The position numbers were made by a program, and so were the translations under genes. From Butyricimonas paravirosa (lineage in GTDB: Bacteria; Bacteroidota; Bacteroidia; Bacteroidales; Marinifilaceae), in NCBI RefSeq assembly GCF_032878955.1, contig NZ_CP043839.1, positions 2,852,001 to 2,916,000 on the forward strand: a stretch of 64,000 bases of DNA. Reading direction: 5' to 3'. The notes beneath the pieces were generated by a model. It searched no databases, was not told the origin of the DNA, and saw nothing but the letters and a program-made list of their open reading frames with translations. Of the stretch, positions 8,119-16,311 are shown piece after piece. Each line of letters opens with the position of its first letter. Positions within the stretch are counted from its first letter, which is position 1.

Positions 8119-9522
8119 TTAATATATAGTGTTCAATAATTTCAAGTTATAGCTTGCTTGCGGAAGTCCGAAAGATTCAGCCTCCTTGAATTTACTCTTC
8201 GCTTCCCCGTATCGACCTTTCAACATGTAGACAACGCCCGTTGCCAGTGTTTTTTCTTTGCTATCCGGAGCACGGAGCAAATACTTTTCCGCCGACACGA
8301 CATCCCCTTGCATTAATGCTATACACGCCGCATTGAGGTTAGCCACCGGATTTTCAGGATGATATAAAACAGCCGTTTTAAACACGTTCATATATTGTTG
8401 ACTCCCCTCGGGTAAAGTTTGTGCAATCCGAAACATCTCCTCGATACTCAAGTTCTTCGGCTGGGAGTGAAACACGATTCGCGCTTCTTCCAACGTGAAA
8501 GGTCTCACAACATATTTGATCGTGCATTCCGAACGTCTTAGTGCCGGGAACCACTTGCTCACCACGACATTAAACTGTCGGGAATAACGTTTCCTCAACC
8601 GTTGTTCCTTTTGGTCGGGAGCAAGATCACTTTCAACGATACGTAACCACTCGTTACTATTTTTTAACACGGAATCTCTCAACAAACGTCCTACTCCCTC
8701 CCAATCTTCCGGAGTATAATTTGTCGTGAAAAGAGAATCCGGAAAATCATACTGATCGGAAATATAATCTTTCAAGGCGGTCGTTCTCCCTTCCGCAAGC
8801 CGCTTGTTATTCATATACGGCCCCTCCGGTGATGCAAATCCATGAATATGAATACCAGAAATCGAGACAAAAGAATCTCGCTTTAATACATCAATACCCT
8901 CTTTGATTTTATACAATTCGGCAGCATTATTTCTGAAATCTTCCAGAATATCTGTTTTGTTCAGGGGAAAATCCAAATAGGCATAAATCTTCTCATTCCG
9001 GTTTTTCACGTCTTCAACTTGGGGCGTCATAAATGCCAGTTGTGGGTGTAACTCCGACAACGTATTCAATCGTGCCACATCTTGGGAAAACCCGTCCTCC
9101 GGCTCCCCGCAATGACACGAGTTCTCTTCAAGAGAAAGAACAGAATGGTTCATCCACTCCTCGAAGGGGACGGAACGTAAATATGCTATTGTCTGAACAG
9201 AGTCATCTTGCCGACGGACTTCCAGATGACCCGCTTGAACAAATTGTTTGGAATTACGCAAGTAGACGAAATGTTGTCTACGCCCGTTAATATAGACACG
9301 GGGAAATTCCATAAAATTCTTCAAACTATCACGTAGTTGCGGTATCAACACGAGAGATTCGTTCGACGCTAGTTTTCGCGATACATTTATTTGCATGGAG
9401 ACAACTAGCTGTTTTCCCATACGGTAAAGTTGCGCCTCATTCACCGTAACGGTACTATCCTTCTGCCCGTGTGCAAGAAAAGAGAAGAGAAAGAAACATC
9501 CGCAAAGAAAAATGTATCTCAT
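8119..9522 (-). CDS. DUF3868/OmpA-like protein with C-terminal TPR, fimbrial operon
   Basis: This is a 467-residue protein with a signal peptide (cleavage after about AHGQ, residue 20). The N-terminal part is DUF3868-like (ESLVLIPQLRDSLKNFMEFP, YINGRRQHFVYLR). The middle holds an OmpA-like peptidoglycan-binding fold (ISGIHIHGFASPEGPYMNNK, LAEGRTTALKDYI, about 220-260). The C-terminus is a TPR-like helical region (PENPVANLNAACIALMQGDV). DUF3868 proteins regularly accompany Mfa-type fimbriae in Bacteroidales and probably help assemble or attach the fimbria at the cell envelope. It is a longer relative of the 341-aa DUF3868 gene two genes upstream, sharing the NPVANLNAA region. Its biochemical function is not established. 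Confidence 0.8.
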   Translation of the reverse strand: MRYIFLCGCFFLFSFLAHGQKDSTVTVNEAQLYRMGKQLVVSMQINVSRKLASNESLVLIPQLRDSLKNFMEFPRVYINGRRQHFVYLRNSKQFVQAGHLEVRRQDDSVQTIAYLRSVPFEEWMNHSVLSLEENSCHCGEPEDGFSQDVARLNTLSELHPQLAFMTPQVEDVKNRNEKIYAYLDFPLNKTDILEDFRNNAAELYKIKEGIDVLKRDSFVSISGIHIHGFASPEGPYMNNKRLAEGRTTALKDYISDQYDFPDSLFTTNYTPEDWEGVGRLLRDSVLKNSNEWLRIVESDLAPDQKEQRLRKRYSRQFNVVVSKWFPALRRSECTIKYVVRPFTLEEARIVFHSQPKNLSIEEMFRIAQTLPEGSQQYMNVFKTAVLYHPENPVANLNAACIALMQGDVVSAEKYLLRAPDSKEKTLATGVVYMLKGRYGEAKSKFKEAESFGLPQASYNLKLLNTIY

Positions 9523-9528
9523 AACCCT

Positions 9529-10101
9529 TTAATTAAAAACATAAACTATACTTAAAGAAAACTTATCCGGTCCGAAATAGTGGTAACTTTCTCTCTCCTT
9601 CCACGCCGCACACAAATCCGGACACGCATATTTATCGTAGCGGATATACTCGTAACCAATCCCTAAAGAAATCTCCAAATTCCAATGTCGATTCAAAATG
9701 AGGTGGTACCCGTAAGAGATACCGCCTCCTGTCAACCAGCCGGAGTAACGGTGATTTTTCAACCACTTGAATTTTCCCAATAACATATCTTTCCCACCAA
9801 TATTGAATTGAGCCCCGTTAAGGAATACCCCGAAAAAACTCCCGTTAAATTTTTGGCACGTCCAGTAACGGTACTCTGCCTGTAACAACCAATAACGCTC
9901 CACGTATCTTTCCGTTCGCTTCCATGGACGTAAACTCCCGGAGAAATCAATTGTCGATCTCATCCCGAAAGCATACTCAATCCCTCCGTTCAGGGCCCCG
10001 TTGGCTAGAGAGAGCAAATTACTTTTTACCGCAAAATTCTGACTCCGGACCGTAATACTTCCGAAAAGGATGAGGAAGAAAAGGATCGATTTGATTTTCA
10101 T
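9529..10101 (-). CDS. DUF3575 outer-membrane-barrel-like protein, copy 2
   Basis: This 190-residue protein has a signal peptide (about residues 1-20) followed by NFAVKSNLLSLANGALNGGI, the typical DUF3575 start. Alternating aromatic strands and a final aromatic-Asn (SLSIVYVFN) suggest a small outer-membrane beta-barrel. DUF3575 proteins occur beside DUF3868 genes in fimbrial loci. This is the second of two DUF3575 genes in the operon; both have the pattern KHRYxGxxxGGGxSxGY (here NHRYSGWLTGGGISYGYH). It lies 11 bp after the 341-aa DUF3868 gene and 6 bp before the 467-aa one. A role in fimbrial assembly is inferred from context only. Confidence 0.8.
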   Translation of the reverse strand: MKIKSILFFLILFGSITVRSQNFAVKSNLLSLANGALNGGIEYAFGMRSTIDFSGSLRPWKRTERYVERYWLLQAEYRYWTCQKFNGSFFGVFLNGAQFNIGGKDMLLGKFKWLKNHRYSGWLTGGGISYGYHLILNRHWNLEISLGIGYEYIRYDKYACPDLCAAWKERESYHYFGPDKFSLSIVYVFN

Positions 10102-10112
10102 GTTCGTTTTAA

Positions 10113-11138
10113 TTATTGATTTAACTCAAAAAACAATTTCAAGTTATGATCTGCCTCCTCGCACCCCTCAGCCTTCGCTGACTTCAGAAGACGTATTCCC
10201 TCGTATGTATTATCACACAGTAATTCGTACACCCCTCGGCAATTTTTGTAAGCAATGGTATCGTACAAAGCCATCTGCAAGTACATACCCGCCATCCGTA
10301 TATCCCCCCGTTCAATGGCCGCATTGGCCGCATTCAAATTAGCAACCGGGTTGGTGGGATATATCTTCACGCTCGTCTCTATAACCTTGTAGAATTTCTC
10401 CGGTTCATCCTTATAGCTTAAAGCAACCATGTAAAGTTCCCGCAAGGATAATAGATGCGGCTTTAAATTCGCAATCACTTTCGCCTCTTCCAGACTAAAA
10501 TCCAGTTCCTTCTGGTTCCGCTCGTCGGTAGCATCACGTTCCGGTTCCAAATAACACCCCTTGAAACTTTTCTTACCCGATTTTATTGGCAAGTCGGCAA
10601 CCTTTGTCGTGTCACGCAATACGTTTGGCAGATTTGAGGTATACCCGCCCGTCCGTTCGATCTCTATTTCCCGCGAGGATAAAATCGTTGACTTGACTTT
10701 ATGACCGTCTTCATCAAAAATTTCCGCCCGAATTGAAAGAAGTGAGGTTGACAAGATTCCTTCCCGGACAGGAATTACCGTTCTATAATCGATATATTGA
10801 TTTTCAGGATTTATAGCCGCATACACCCCGGTAACCCCTGCCGACTTTTTGCGCTTCTGTAACATCTGTTCGCGTTTGTACATCAAATGAGCCCTTTTCC
10901 CATTGACCAGTATACAAGGCAATTCCGTTTGCCGTCCCTGCCCGGAAAGGATAGGGGTAAGCGTCACGTGTCCCCGGGTTTCCAGATCAGGAACACTCAC
11001 TAACATATGCCAAGAAATAACCAGAGAATCCTGACGCACGTTGACTACAGGGGACTGTATTTCGCAATTAATCTCTTGGGCTGAAATTCTACCTGTCACC
11101 CATAACAGGATAATTAGAACAAATACTTGGATCTTCAT
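10113..11138 (-). CDS. DUF3868 protein, fimbrial operon
   Basis: This 341-residue protein has a signal peptide ending near ISAQ (21). The DUF3868 domain covers about residues 22-190 (SLVISWHMLVSVPDLETRGH, CILVNGKRAHLMYKRE). The C-terminal part is TPR-like (NPVANLNAANAAIERGDI). Unlike the 467-aa paralogue it lacks the OmpA-like domain, because the middle is shortened after about residue 205 (KSFKGCYLEPERDATDE). It pairs with the preceding DUF3575 gene, so the operon carries two DUF3575-DUF3868 units in a row. The likely place of action is the envelope, in fimbrial biogenesis. Confidence in the family is good, in the function low. Confidence 0.78.
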   Translation of the reverse strand: MKIQVFVLIILLWVTGRISAQEINCEIQSPVVNVRQDSLVISWHMLVSVPDLETRGHVTLTPILSGQGRQTELPCILVNGKRAHLMYKREQMLQKRKKSAGVTGVYAAINPENQYIDYRTVIPVREGILSTSLLSIRAEIFDEDGHKVKSTILSSREIEIERTGGYTSNLPNVLRDTTKVADLPIKSGKKSFKGCYLEPERDATDERNQKELDFSLEEAKVIANLKPHLLSLRELYMVALSYKDEPEKFYKVIETSVKIYPTNPVANLNAANAAIERGDIRMAGMYLQMALYDTIAYKNCRGVYELLCDNTYEGIRLLKSAKAEGCEEADHNLKLFFELNQ

Positions 11139-11150
11139 AAGACAATATTT

Positions 11151-11714
11151 TTATTGAATAAAATACACAAATGATACCCCGACATGCGTGACTCCCCAAT
11201 AATTCTCTTTACGCTTATCTTGTAACAAATCTCCTTTTGCCGGACCGTATTGCTTGAAATTCAATCGAGCATACCCCGCCGCCAGAGAGGTTTCGATACT
11301 CCAGCTTGCACTGATCGGCCACTGGTAACCACAGGAAAAACCACCCCCAACCACACTCCCTTGATAACGGTGCTTTTTCAACACGTTAAAGAGGGGCATT
11401 CCCCCGATATTAAACCGGCTATAATACATTTGCACCCCCACGAAACCACCGTCATACACGCCCCGGAACCATCTCTTGAACGAAGGGCGAATCAAGACGT
11501 GTTTCATCTTTTTATTATCCCCCCACGTCCATGGGTTATAATTCAAATTCATTTCCAAACTGTACCATTCACCACATCGCATTTCACCACCAAGATTTAA
11601 AGTTCCCGTCATCCAAGGCAAGACGTTTGTCTTCACGGCAATTGTCTGAGCATTAACCCGGCAAAACGGCAGGCACGAGAATAATATTATAATAACCATC
11701 CATTCTTTTTTCAT
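11151..11714 (-). CDS. DUF3575 outer-membrane-barrel-like protein, copy 1
   Basis: This 187-residue protein has a signal peptide (ends near VNAQ, 23). The mature part starts TIAVKTNVLPWMTGTLNLGG, the DUF3575 signature, with strands such as SIETSLAAGYARLNFKQYG and a terminal HVGVSFVYFIQ. It is the first structural gene of the fimbrial operon, 9 bp after the small HTH-like gene. It resembles the 190-aa copy in length and in the HRYQGSVVGGGFSCGYQW segment, so an old tandem duplication is likely. It is probably a small outer-membrane barrel that supports fimbrial assembly. Confidence 0.8.
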   Translation of the reverse strand: MKKEWMVIIILFSCLPFCRVNAQTIAVKTNVLPWMTGTLNLGGEMRCGEWYSLEMNLNYNPWTWGDNKKMKHVLIRPSFKRWFRGVYDGGFVGVQMYYSRFNIGGMPLFNVLKKHRYQGSVVGGGFSCGYQWPISASWSIETSLAAGYARLNFKQYGPAKGDLLQDKRKENYWGVTHVGVSFVYFIQ

Positions 11715-11723
11715 TCCTACATT

Positions 11724-11963
11724 TCATTTAAATTGACTGGTTAATGCAAAACCTCGAATTATATTTCTGTTTCTCAGCTCTAACAGCACCAAATAAGAAT
11801 TCATTTTCAACTTGACCTTTTTGCCATGCACCAGCTTGTAGACATGTTTTACAGGAACATTATATTTCTTGGACAGTTCATAATAGATCGATTTATTCTC
11901 TGATTGCCATATTTTTAACAACACGATACTCATATGATAACTATTTTGAAAGATGCGAAACAT
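11724..11963 (-). CDS. Small putative DNA-binding protein leading the fimbrial operon
   Basis: This 79-residue frame is the first open frame after the fimbrial promoter and ends 9 bp before the DUF3575 gene. The segment YELSKKYNVPVKHVYKLVHGKK (about residues 28-49) looks like a helix-turn-helix, in the style of short Bacteroidales regulators whose HTH is followed by HGKK and a basic helix. The product is basic and has no signal peptide. A second start at Met11 (ATG at 11933) is possible and would give 69 residues. Its placement suggests a local regulator of fimbriae. It is small and I recognise no named family, so its reality as a gene is moderately supported. Confidence 0.55.
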   Translation of the reverse strand: MFRIFQNSYHMSIVLLKIWQSENKSIYYELSKKYNVPVKHVYKLVHGKKVKLKMNSYLVLLELRNRNIIRGFALTSQFK

Positions 11964-12020
11964 TTAGAACAAACAAGCCGCAAAATGAGCATGAAATCAC
12001 GGATAATCATTCTGTTTTTA

Positions 12021-12046
12021 TATCATTAAACGAAGGTTTAATGATA
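12021..12046 (-). promoter_or_regulatory. Leader stem-loop of the fimbrial operon
   Basis: TATCATTAAAC (12021-12031) and GTTTAATGATA (12036-12046) are perfect inverted arms of 11 bp with a 4-base loop. The element lies in the leader between the promoter at 12188-12219 and the first gene at 11963. On the minus strand it is followed by TAAAAACAG, not a true U-run, so it may be a regulatory hairpin, an attenuator or an operator. Confidence 0.5.
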
Positions 12047-12187
12047 TTGTATTTTTAGCGATATGTTAAGCCTGAGAACAGAAAGTACAAATAAATAACT
12101 AACTGAATAATTGAATTTTAAATGAAATATGAATTTGGGGGAAATAAAAAATTAGGATTTATCAATAATCCTTCGATTTTAGACACA

Positions 12188-12219
12188 CAAAAATATTTAT
12201 TTTTAAAACAAAAAGCAAA
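12188..12219 (-). promoter_or_regulatory. Promoter of the fimbrial operon
   Basis: On the minus strand, TTTG (12219-12216) is followed after exactly 20 bp by TATTTTTG (12195-12188). This matches the Bacteroidales consensus TTTG-N19-21-TAnnTTTG. Start of transcription is expected near 12181, giving a leader of about 220 nt that includes the stem-loop at 12021-12046. I found no long inverted repeat around this promoter, so there is no sign of inversion here. The rest of the 445-bp gap (11964-12408) shows no further gene, and I could not find a good promoter for the pirin gene. Confidence 0.75.
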
Positions 12220-12408
12220 CAAAACTTATATATATTTTATATTACCTCGCAGATTGTAAGCGCAAATAACTTATCAGAGCCTTTTATCACTCGCCTTCCA
12301 ACAGGATAACACGTCTTTTTGGTAAACAAAAAATTGAAAGCTTCCTTTTATAACCTTTATATCATCTTTCCCGTATATAATAATTATGCACACAAAATAA
12401 AAAAGACT

Positions 12409-13128
12409 ATGAAAACAATACTACATAAAGCCGAGAGTCGCGGTTTCTTCGACCACGGATGGTTAAAAACCCATCACACCTTTAGTTTCGCGGACTATTA
12501 CAATCCGCAACGCATTCATTTCGGGGCGTTACGCGTACTTAACGATGACCGGATAGAAGGAGGTACCGGATTTGACCTACATCCTCATAAAAACATGGAA
12601 GTCATTTCCATCCCCTTGAAAGGCGACTTGGAACATCAGGACAGTCTAAAACACAAGGACACGATCAAAGAAGGTGAAATTCAAGTGATGAGTGCCGGAA
12701 CAGGTATCATGCACAGCGAGTACAACCGGAATGACGATCGGCCTAGTGAATTCCTGCAAATCTGGGTATTCCCGAACAAGCAAAACGTTCCGCCACGGTA
12801 CGAGAACGCCGTAATTTCCGATTTAATCCGCAAGAATGAGATCAGCGAGATCGTATCCCCTTATCCCGGTAACGGCAAAGGATTATGGATTTATCAACAA
12901 GCTTGGTTCTCGATTGCCGACTTGGACAAGGATTCTTTACAACTCTACAAGATGAAATCAAAAGAGAGCCTGGGCGTGTATATCTTTATCATTGAAGGAA
13001 GTATCGAGCTAAAGGACCTAACCTTGAAACGCCGTGATGGAGTAGGAGTATATGATACCGATGAAGTCGAATTCAAAGCGACCGAAAAATCACGGGTACT
13101 ACTCATTGAAGTTCCACCACATCAATAA
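12409..13128 (+). CDS. Pirin family protein
   Basis: The 239-residue protein begins MKTILHKAESRGFFDHGWLK. I chose the ATG at 12409 over a 30-codon upstream extension because pirins begin with this segment and the extension is AT-rich with no similarity. The bicupin fold has the metal-binding histidines in DLHPHKNMEVISIP (about residues 56-69), with a further His at about 101 (H in TGIMHSEYN). The C-terminal cupin is shorter. Pirins bind iron or other metals and several act as quercetinases, but the role in Bacteroidales is unknown. It is transcribed alone, convergent with the symporter gene, with which it shares a terminator hairpin. Confidence 0.92.
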   Translation: MKTILHKAESRGFFDHGWLKTHHTFSFADYYNPQRIHFGALRVLNDDRIEGGTGFDLHPHKNMEVISIPLKGDLEHQDSLKHKDTIKEGEIQVMSAGTGIMHSEYNRNDDRPSEFLQIWVFPNKQNVPPRYENAVISDLIRKNEISEIVSPYPGNGKGLWIYQQAWFSIADLDKDSLQLYKMKSKESLGVYIFIIEGSIELKDLTLKRRDGVGVYDTDEVEFKATEKSRVLLIEVPPHQ

Positions 13129-13150
13129 AAATTCACGATTTGTGATTTCA

Positions 13151-13182
13151 GAATTTCGACCGAGATATAACGGTCGAAATTC
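13151..13182. terminator. Bidirectional terminator between pirin and the symporter gene
   Basis: GAATTTCGACCG (13151-13162) and CGGTCGAAATTC (13171-13182) are perfect 12-bp inverted arms with an 8-base loop. The element lies between two convergent genes, and its right arm touches the symporter stop codon at 13181-13183. AT-rich flanks on both sides fit termination in both directions. Confidence 0.75.
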
Positions 13183-14644
13183 AATTATTTATTATCCTAA
13201 CAGATGACTTATCACGAATAAGTAACAACCCAAGATAACAAAGCAGCCCGTTAAACAGTAGAATCTCGAAACCAAATTTATACCCGAAAAGAAGTTGTTC
13301 CGAGTAACAATTCACCACGTAAGAGATCACCGGTGAAAGCAAACACACCCAAGGAAGATATTTCTCCCGTACTTGATATTTTGTCGTTAAACCAAACGTG
13401 AAAAGCCCTAAAAGAGGCCCATACGTGTAACCTACCGCTTTAAAAAGAGACGATATTACACTCGAATTGTTCAATTCTCGGAAGAGTACAACCACGAAAA
13501 TCATTAATAACGAAAATACGATATGCACTCCCATACGCTTTTTCTTCTCATCCTTATTTCCCGGATCTATTTTCAGAAAATCAATACAGAAAGAGGTCGT
13601 TAAAGCAGTCAATGAAGAATCAACCGAAGAATAGGCCGCAGCAGTTATTCCCAACAGGAAAAACAAACCGGCCGTAGCCCCGAAATAATTCAAGGAAAGG
13701 AAGGGAAACACGTCATCAGACTTACCGGGCAACACGATACCTTCTCTTTCTGCATATATGTAAAGCAAGGCTCCCAGCATCAAAAACAATACGTTCGTCA
13801 CCAAGAATAAAAAAGAAAATGAAAACATATTTGTCTTACAATCCCGCAAGGAACGACAAGTCAGATTCTTCTGCATCATATTCTGATCCAACCCATTCAA
13901 GCAAACCGTGATCGCCACTCCTGCCAAAAACTGTTTCACCGTATTCTGTCCCGACCGCCAGTCAAAGTCAAACACTCTGGAAAGAGGGCTCTCCTTTATA
14001 GCTGCAATAGCCGAAGAAAAATTGAAATCCAGTGCCTTGTTTACCACCACGATTGTCAGCCCGACAGAGATCAGAATAAACACGGTTTGCAACGTGTCTG
14101 TCCAAACGATCGTCTTAATCCCTCCTCGCACGGTATAAATCCACACGAAAACAATCGTGATAAACACGGTCAACCAGAAAGGCACACCTATGGCATCAAA
14201 GAAAGCCAGTTGTAACACACCGACGACCAAGAATAACCGGAAAGACGCACCCACCAATTGCGACACGATAAAAAAGAAAGAACCCGTCAACCGGGCCTTC
14301 TCCCCGAAACGAGTTCCCAACCAAGAATAAATAGAAACCAGGTTTTGCCTGTAAAACAAAGGCAAAAGTACGAGTGCAATCACGATATACCCCACGCAAT
14401 TACCGAGAACCAAGGTCAGATAAGTCCAATGTGTATTACCGACCTCCCCGGGAATAGAGATAAAAGTCACCCCGGAAAGTGTTGTCCCGATCATCCCGAA
14501 AGCCACCAAATACCAAGGCGAATTCCGGTTCGCGGTAAAAAACATCTCACTATTGACTTTCCTGGTTGTCACAAAGCCAACCAGGATCAACAATAAAAAA
14601 TAAGCCAGTAAAACTGTTAAAACTAAACTCGTGGACACAGGCAC
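13181..14644 (-). CDS. Sodium:solute symporter (SSS family)
   Basis: This 487-residue polytopic protein has about 13 membrane helices. SSS signatures include NRNSPWYLVAFGMIGTTLSG (residues 39-58), IYTVRGGIKTIVWTDTLQ and FLLGITAAAYSSVDSSLTAL, the sodium-site region. It probably imports a small solute with Na+; the substrate cannot be told from sequence and may be a sugar, sialic acid, proline-like compound or vitamin. It starts 44 bp after the end of hmuV on the same strand, so it may be read through from the haem operon, although members of this family are not part of the usual hmu set. It ends in the convergent terminator. Confidence 0.9.
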   Translation of the reverse strand: MPVSTSLVLTVLLAYFLLLILVGFVTTRKVNSEMFFTANRNSPWYLVAFGMIGTTLSGVTFISIPGEVGNTHWTYLTLVLGNCVGYIVIALVLLPLFYRQNLVSIYSWLGTRFGEKARLTGSFFFIVSQLVGASFRLFLVVGVLQLAFFDAIGVPFWLTVFITIVFVWIYTVRGGIKTIVWTDTLQTVFILISVGLTIVVVNKALDFNFSSAIAAIKESPLSRVFDFDWRSGQNTVKQFLAGVAITVCLNGLDQNMMQKNLTCRSLRDCKTNMFSFSFLFLVTNVLFLMLGALLYIYAEREGIVLPGKSDDVFPFLSLNYFGATAGLFFLLGITAAAYSSVDSSLTALTTSFCIDFLKIDPGNKDEKKKRMGVHIVFSLLMIFVVVLFRELNNSSVISSLFKAVGYTYGPLLGLFTFGLTTKYQVREKYLPWVCLLSPVISYVVNCYSEQLLFGYKFGFEILLFNGLLCYLGLLLIRDKSSVRIINN

Positions 14645-14688
14645 TTTCTTTTAATTCCACGACAAATATAATGTTTTACGCTCTCTTT

Positions 14689-15012
14689 CTATTCCGGAAC
14701 ATAAATAATTTCACCATTTTCAAGTTCATACGCAATCCCCACTTTCTTCCCTCGTTTCCCCGACTGGTTCTGATCTTCGGAAGGAGTGTATCGGTTGATC
14801 TTTTCGCCTTCCTTGGTAATAATCTCCATGTTCTCCTTTCCCGGATTCTTCACCATCGTGAAATCCTCTGTCGAGAGCATCTCTGTCATATTATACCTTG
14901 TCACCAATGCCACCATCAGAGCCACGGCAAACACCATCGCCACATCAAAAAGATTCGACACCGCACTAATCGGATCATTATCCTCTTCTTTCTTTAACAG
15001 ATTACGTTTCAT
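14689..15012 (-). CDS. hmuV: HmuV-position DUF2149 membrane protein
   Basis: This 107-residue protein has one membrane helix (NLFDVAMVFAVALMVALVT, about residues 20-38) and a C-terminal extracytoplasmic or soluble part (MTEMLSTEDFTMVKNPGKEN) ending EGEKINRYTPSEDQ...YVPE. This fits DUF2149, which usually occurs beside a MotA/TolQ/ExbB-like protein and a CobN-like protein. The topology resembles ExbD/TolR/MotB partners: one N-terminal helix plus a tail. It overlaps hmuU by 4 bp (ATGA), implying translational coupling. It likely joins HmuU in an ion-driven motor serving HmuS or HmuR. The symbol follows the order of the Porphyromonas hmuYRSTUV operon. Confidence 0.82.
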   Translation of the reverse strand: MKRNLLKKEEDNDPISAVSNLFDVAMVFAVALMVALVTRYNMTEMLSTEDFTMVKNPGKENMEIITKEGEKINRYTPSEDQNQSGKRGKKVGIAYELENGEIIYVPE

Positions 15013-15611
15013 CTCTTCTCATTCTTTTCATTCAACACTTCCACAAGACACTCCAAGTTAGTCATGTCCTGCAAATACCAACGTTGTTTCACCTGCTGGG
15101 TCAAGAAACCGATCGCACCGGCCACCAACCCGATCACCGTCGTGGCAAAAGCAACCTGCATATTATAAGCCATAGAAGCAATATCTCCCGTGGACAAACC
15201 GACTAAAGCAGGTCCCATCGGGATCAAGGTACCCATCAAACCTAAAATCGGTCCTAACTTGGTCAACGTTTTAGATATCGCCAAATCCTTATCCGCCGCA
15301 ATCTCGAAATTAGCCAACAAACGTTGAACTTGTGCTTTATTCTGCTGCTCCGCCAAGATCCGTTTCATAAACATCACTACCAAAGAATTACTCTTTTCCG
15401 GTAATTTCTCTGCAAAATGATCCACGTTATTCACGTGCAACGTCTCCATCTGTTCCCGGATCAGCTTATCCGTCTTGCGAATAGAAACATATTGACCAAA
15501 GAAACTCCCTACCAGTAAAAGGGAACGAAAAAACAACAAAATCAACAACACGATAACAGGCACTAACAATCCCGTTGAAATCCAAAACATGATATCAGAA
15601 ATAGCATTCAT
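15009..15611 (-). CDS. hmuU: HmuU-position MotA/TolQ/ExbB-family proton channel protein
   Basis: This 200-residue protein has three membrane helices: one near the N-terminus (LLVPVIVLLILLFF) and two in the conserved C-terminal MotA/TolQ/ExbB core (ISKTLTKLGPILGLMGTLIP, then QVAFATTVIGLVAGAIGFLT). The GPxLGLxGTLIPMGPAL pattern is typical. These channels use the proton gradient to energise partner proteins. It overlaps hmuT by one base and hmuV by four, so the three are tightly coupled. With DUF2149 it probably forms a two-component ion motor for the CobN-like HmuS. Family assignment is strong; the partner is inferred from the operon. Confidence 0.9.
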   Translation of the reverse strand: MNAISDIMFWISTGLLVPVIVLLILLFFRSLLLVGSFFGQYVSIRKTDKLIREQMETLHVNNVDHFAEKLPEKSNSLVVMFMKRILAEQQNKAQVQRLLANFEIAADKDLAISKTLTKLGPILGLMGTLIPMGPALVGLSTGDIASMAYNMQVAFATTVIGLVAGAIGFLTQQVKQRWYLQDMTNLECLVEVLNEKNEKR

Positions 15612-16309
15612 TATCTTCTCAATTTAAAAGTTAGTTTTCTTTTAATTACATACACCATCCACCCTGCAATAGCTCCCACTAAAAATAGTACAACACAACC
15701 GGTCAATGCCGACCAGTCCACAACGCCTACCCCCTCCACTGCCGTTCTCCCGTTTACCGTGGCAATAATTCCCAAGATAGCAACCAAAGCATTTGTCAGG
15801 AAAAACAACTCCAAACGCAAGTCTTCTTCCGGCAACAACCACCTGATCAACCATCTTCCCAAAGGAATAACCACGAAAACAAACAGACCAAACAACCAAG
15901 CAATCAATTTAAATGAAACCCCTGGAAAAGAGAATATAGCCTGTGTCAAACCAAAGAATAAAACCGGAATAATCAACACCCCCGGAAACCAATACAATAA
16001 GCGATAAGCCACCATCATACGTTTCTTCACCGGAGAATAATTTGCCACATGAACTGCCAACAGGCAGAATGCCATCTGCAAAACAATCTCCAAAGTCAAC
16101 ACAACGGAAGTATCCAACATCAATTGATTGTCTGACAACCAATCAGCAATTTGTGTTTTTGATTGTTCGATAGCATAAGGCCACATCAGAATCACAAATA
16201 TAGTGGCAATACCAGCAGCGGCTCCCACCGCTACTGGTTTCCAGAAGGTTTGTTTCAACAAAAAATTAAATGCTGTCAGCAAAATTAATATCAATACAAT
16301 TGTATCCAT
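15611..16309 (-). CDS. hmuT: HmuT-position polytopic membrane protein
   Basis: The protein has 232 residues and about six membrane helices (for example VLILILLTAFNFLL, VAVGAAAGIATIFVILMWPY, VLTLEIVLQMAFCLLAVHVA, ELFFLTNALVAILGIIATV) and a basic C-terminal end (YVIKRKLTFKLRR). I see no catalytic motif. It lies 2 bp after hmuS and overlaps hmuU by one base. The position matches hmuT of the Porphyromonas and Bacteroides haem operon, and proteins of this kind recur with CobN/MotA/DUF2149 genes (DUF2162-like). It may be the membrane platform of the HmuS complex, which is inference from context. Confidence 0.75.
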   Translation of the reverse strand: MDTIVLILILLTAFNFLLKQTFWKPVAVGAAAGIATIFVILMWPYAIEQSKTQIADWLSDNQLMLDTSVVLTLEIVLQMAFCLLAVHVANYSPVKKRMMVAYRLLYWFPGVLIIPVLFFGLTQAIFSFPGVSFKLIAWLFGLFVFVVIPLGRWLIRWLLPEEDLRLELFFLTNALVAILGIIATVNGRTAVEGVGVVDWSALTGCVVLFLVGAIAGWMVYVIKRKLTFKLRR

Positions 16310-16311
16310 TG

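Noticed and set aside
12188..12219. Invertible fimbrial promoter
   Set aside because: I compared both flanks (11964-12187 and 12220-12408) and found no long inverted repeat around the promoter; only the leader hairpin at 12021-12046.
12319..12408. N-terminal extension of pirin from the GTG/TTG-type start
   Set aside because: Pirins begin at MKTILHKAESRG; the extra 30 codons are AT-rich and without likeness.
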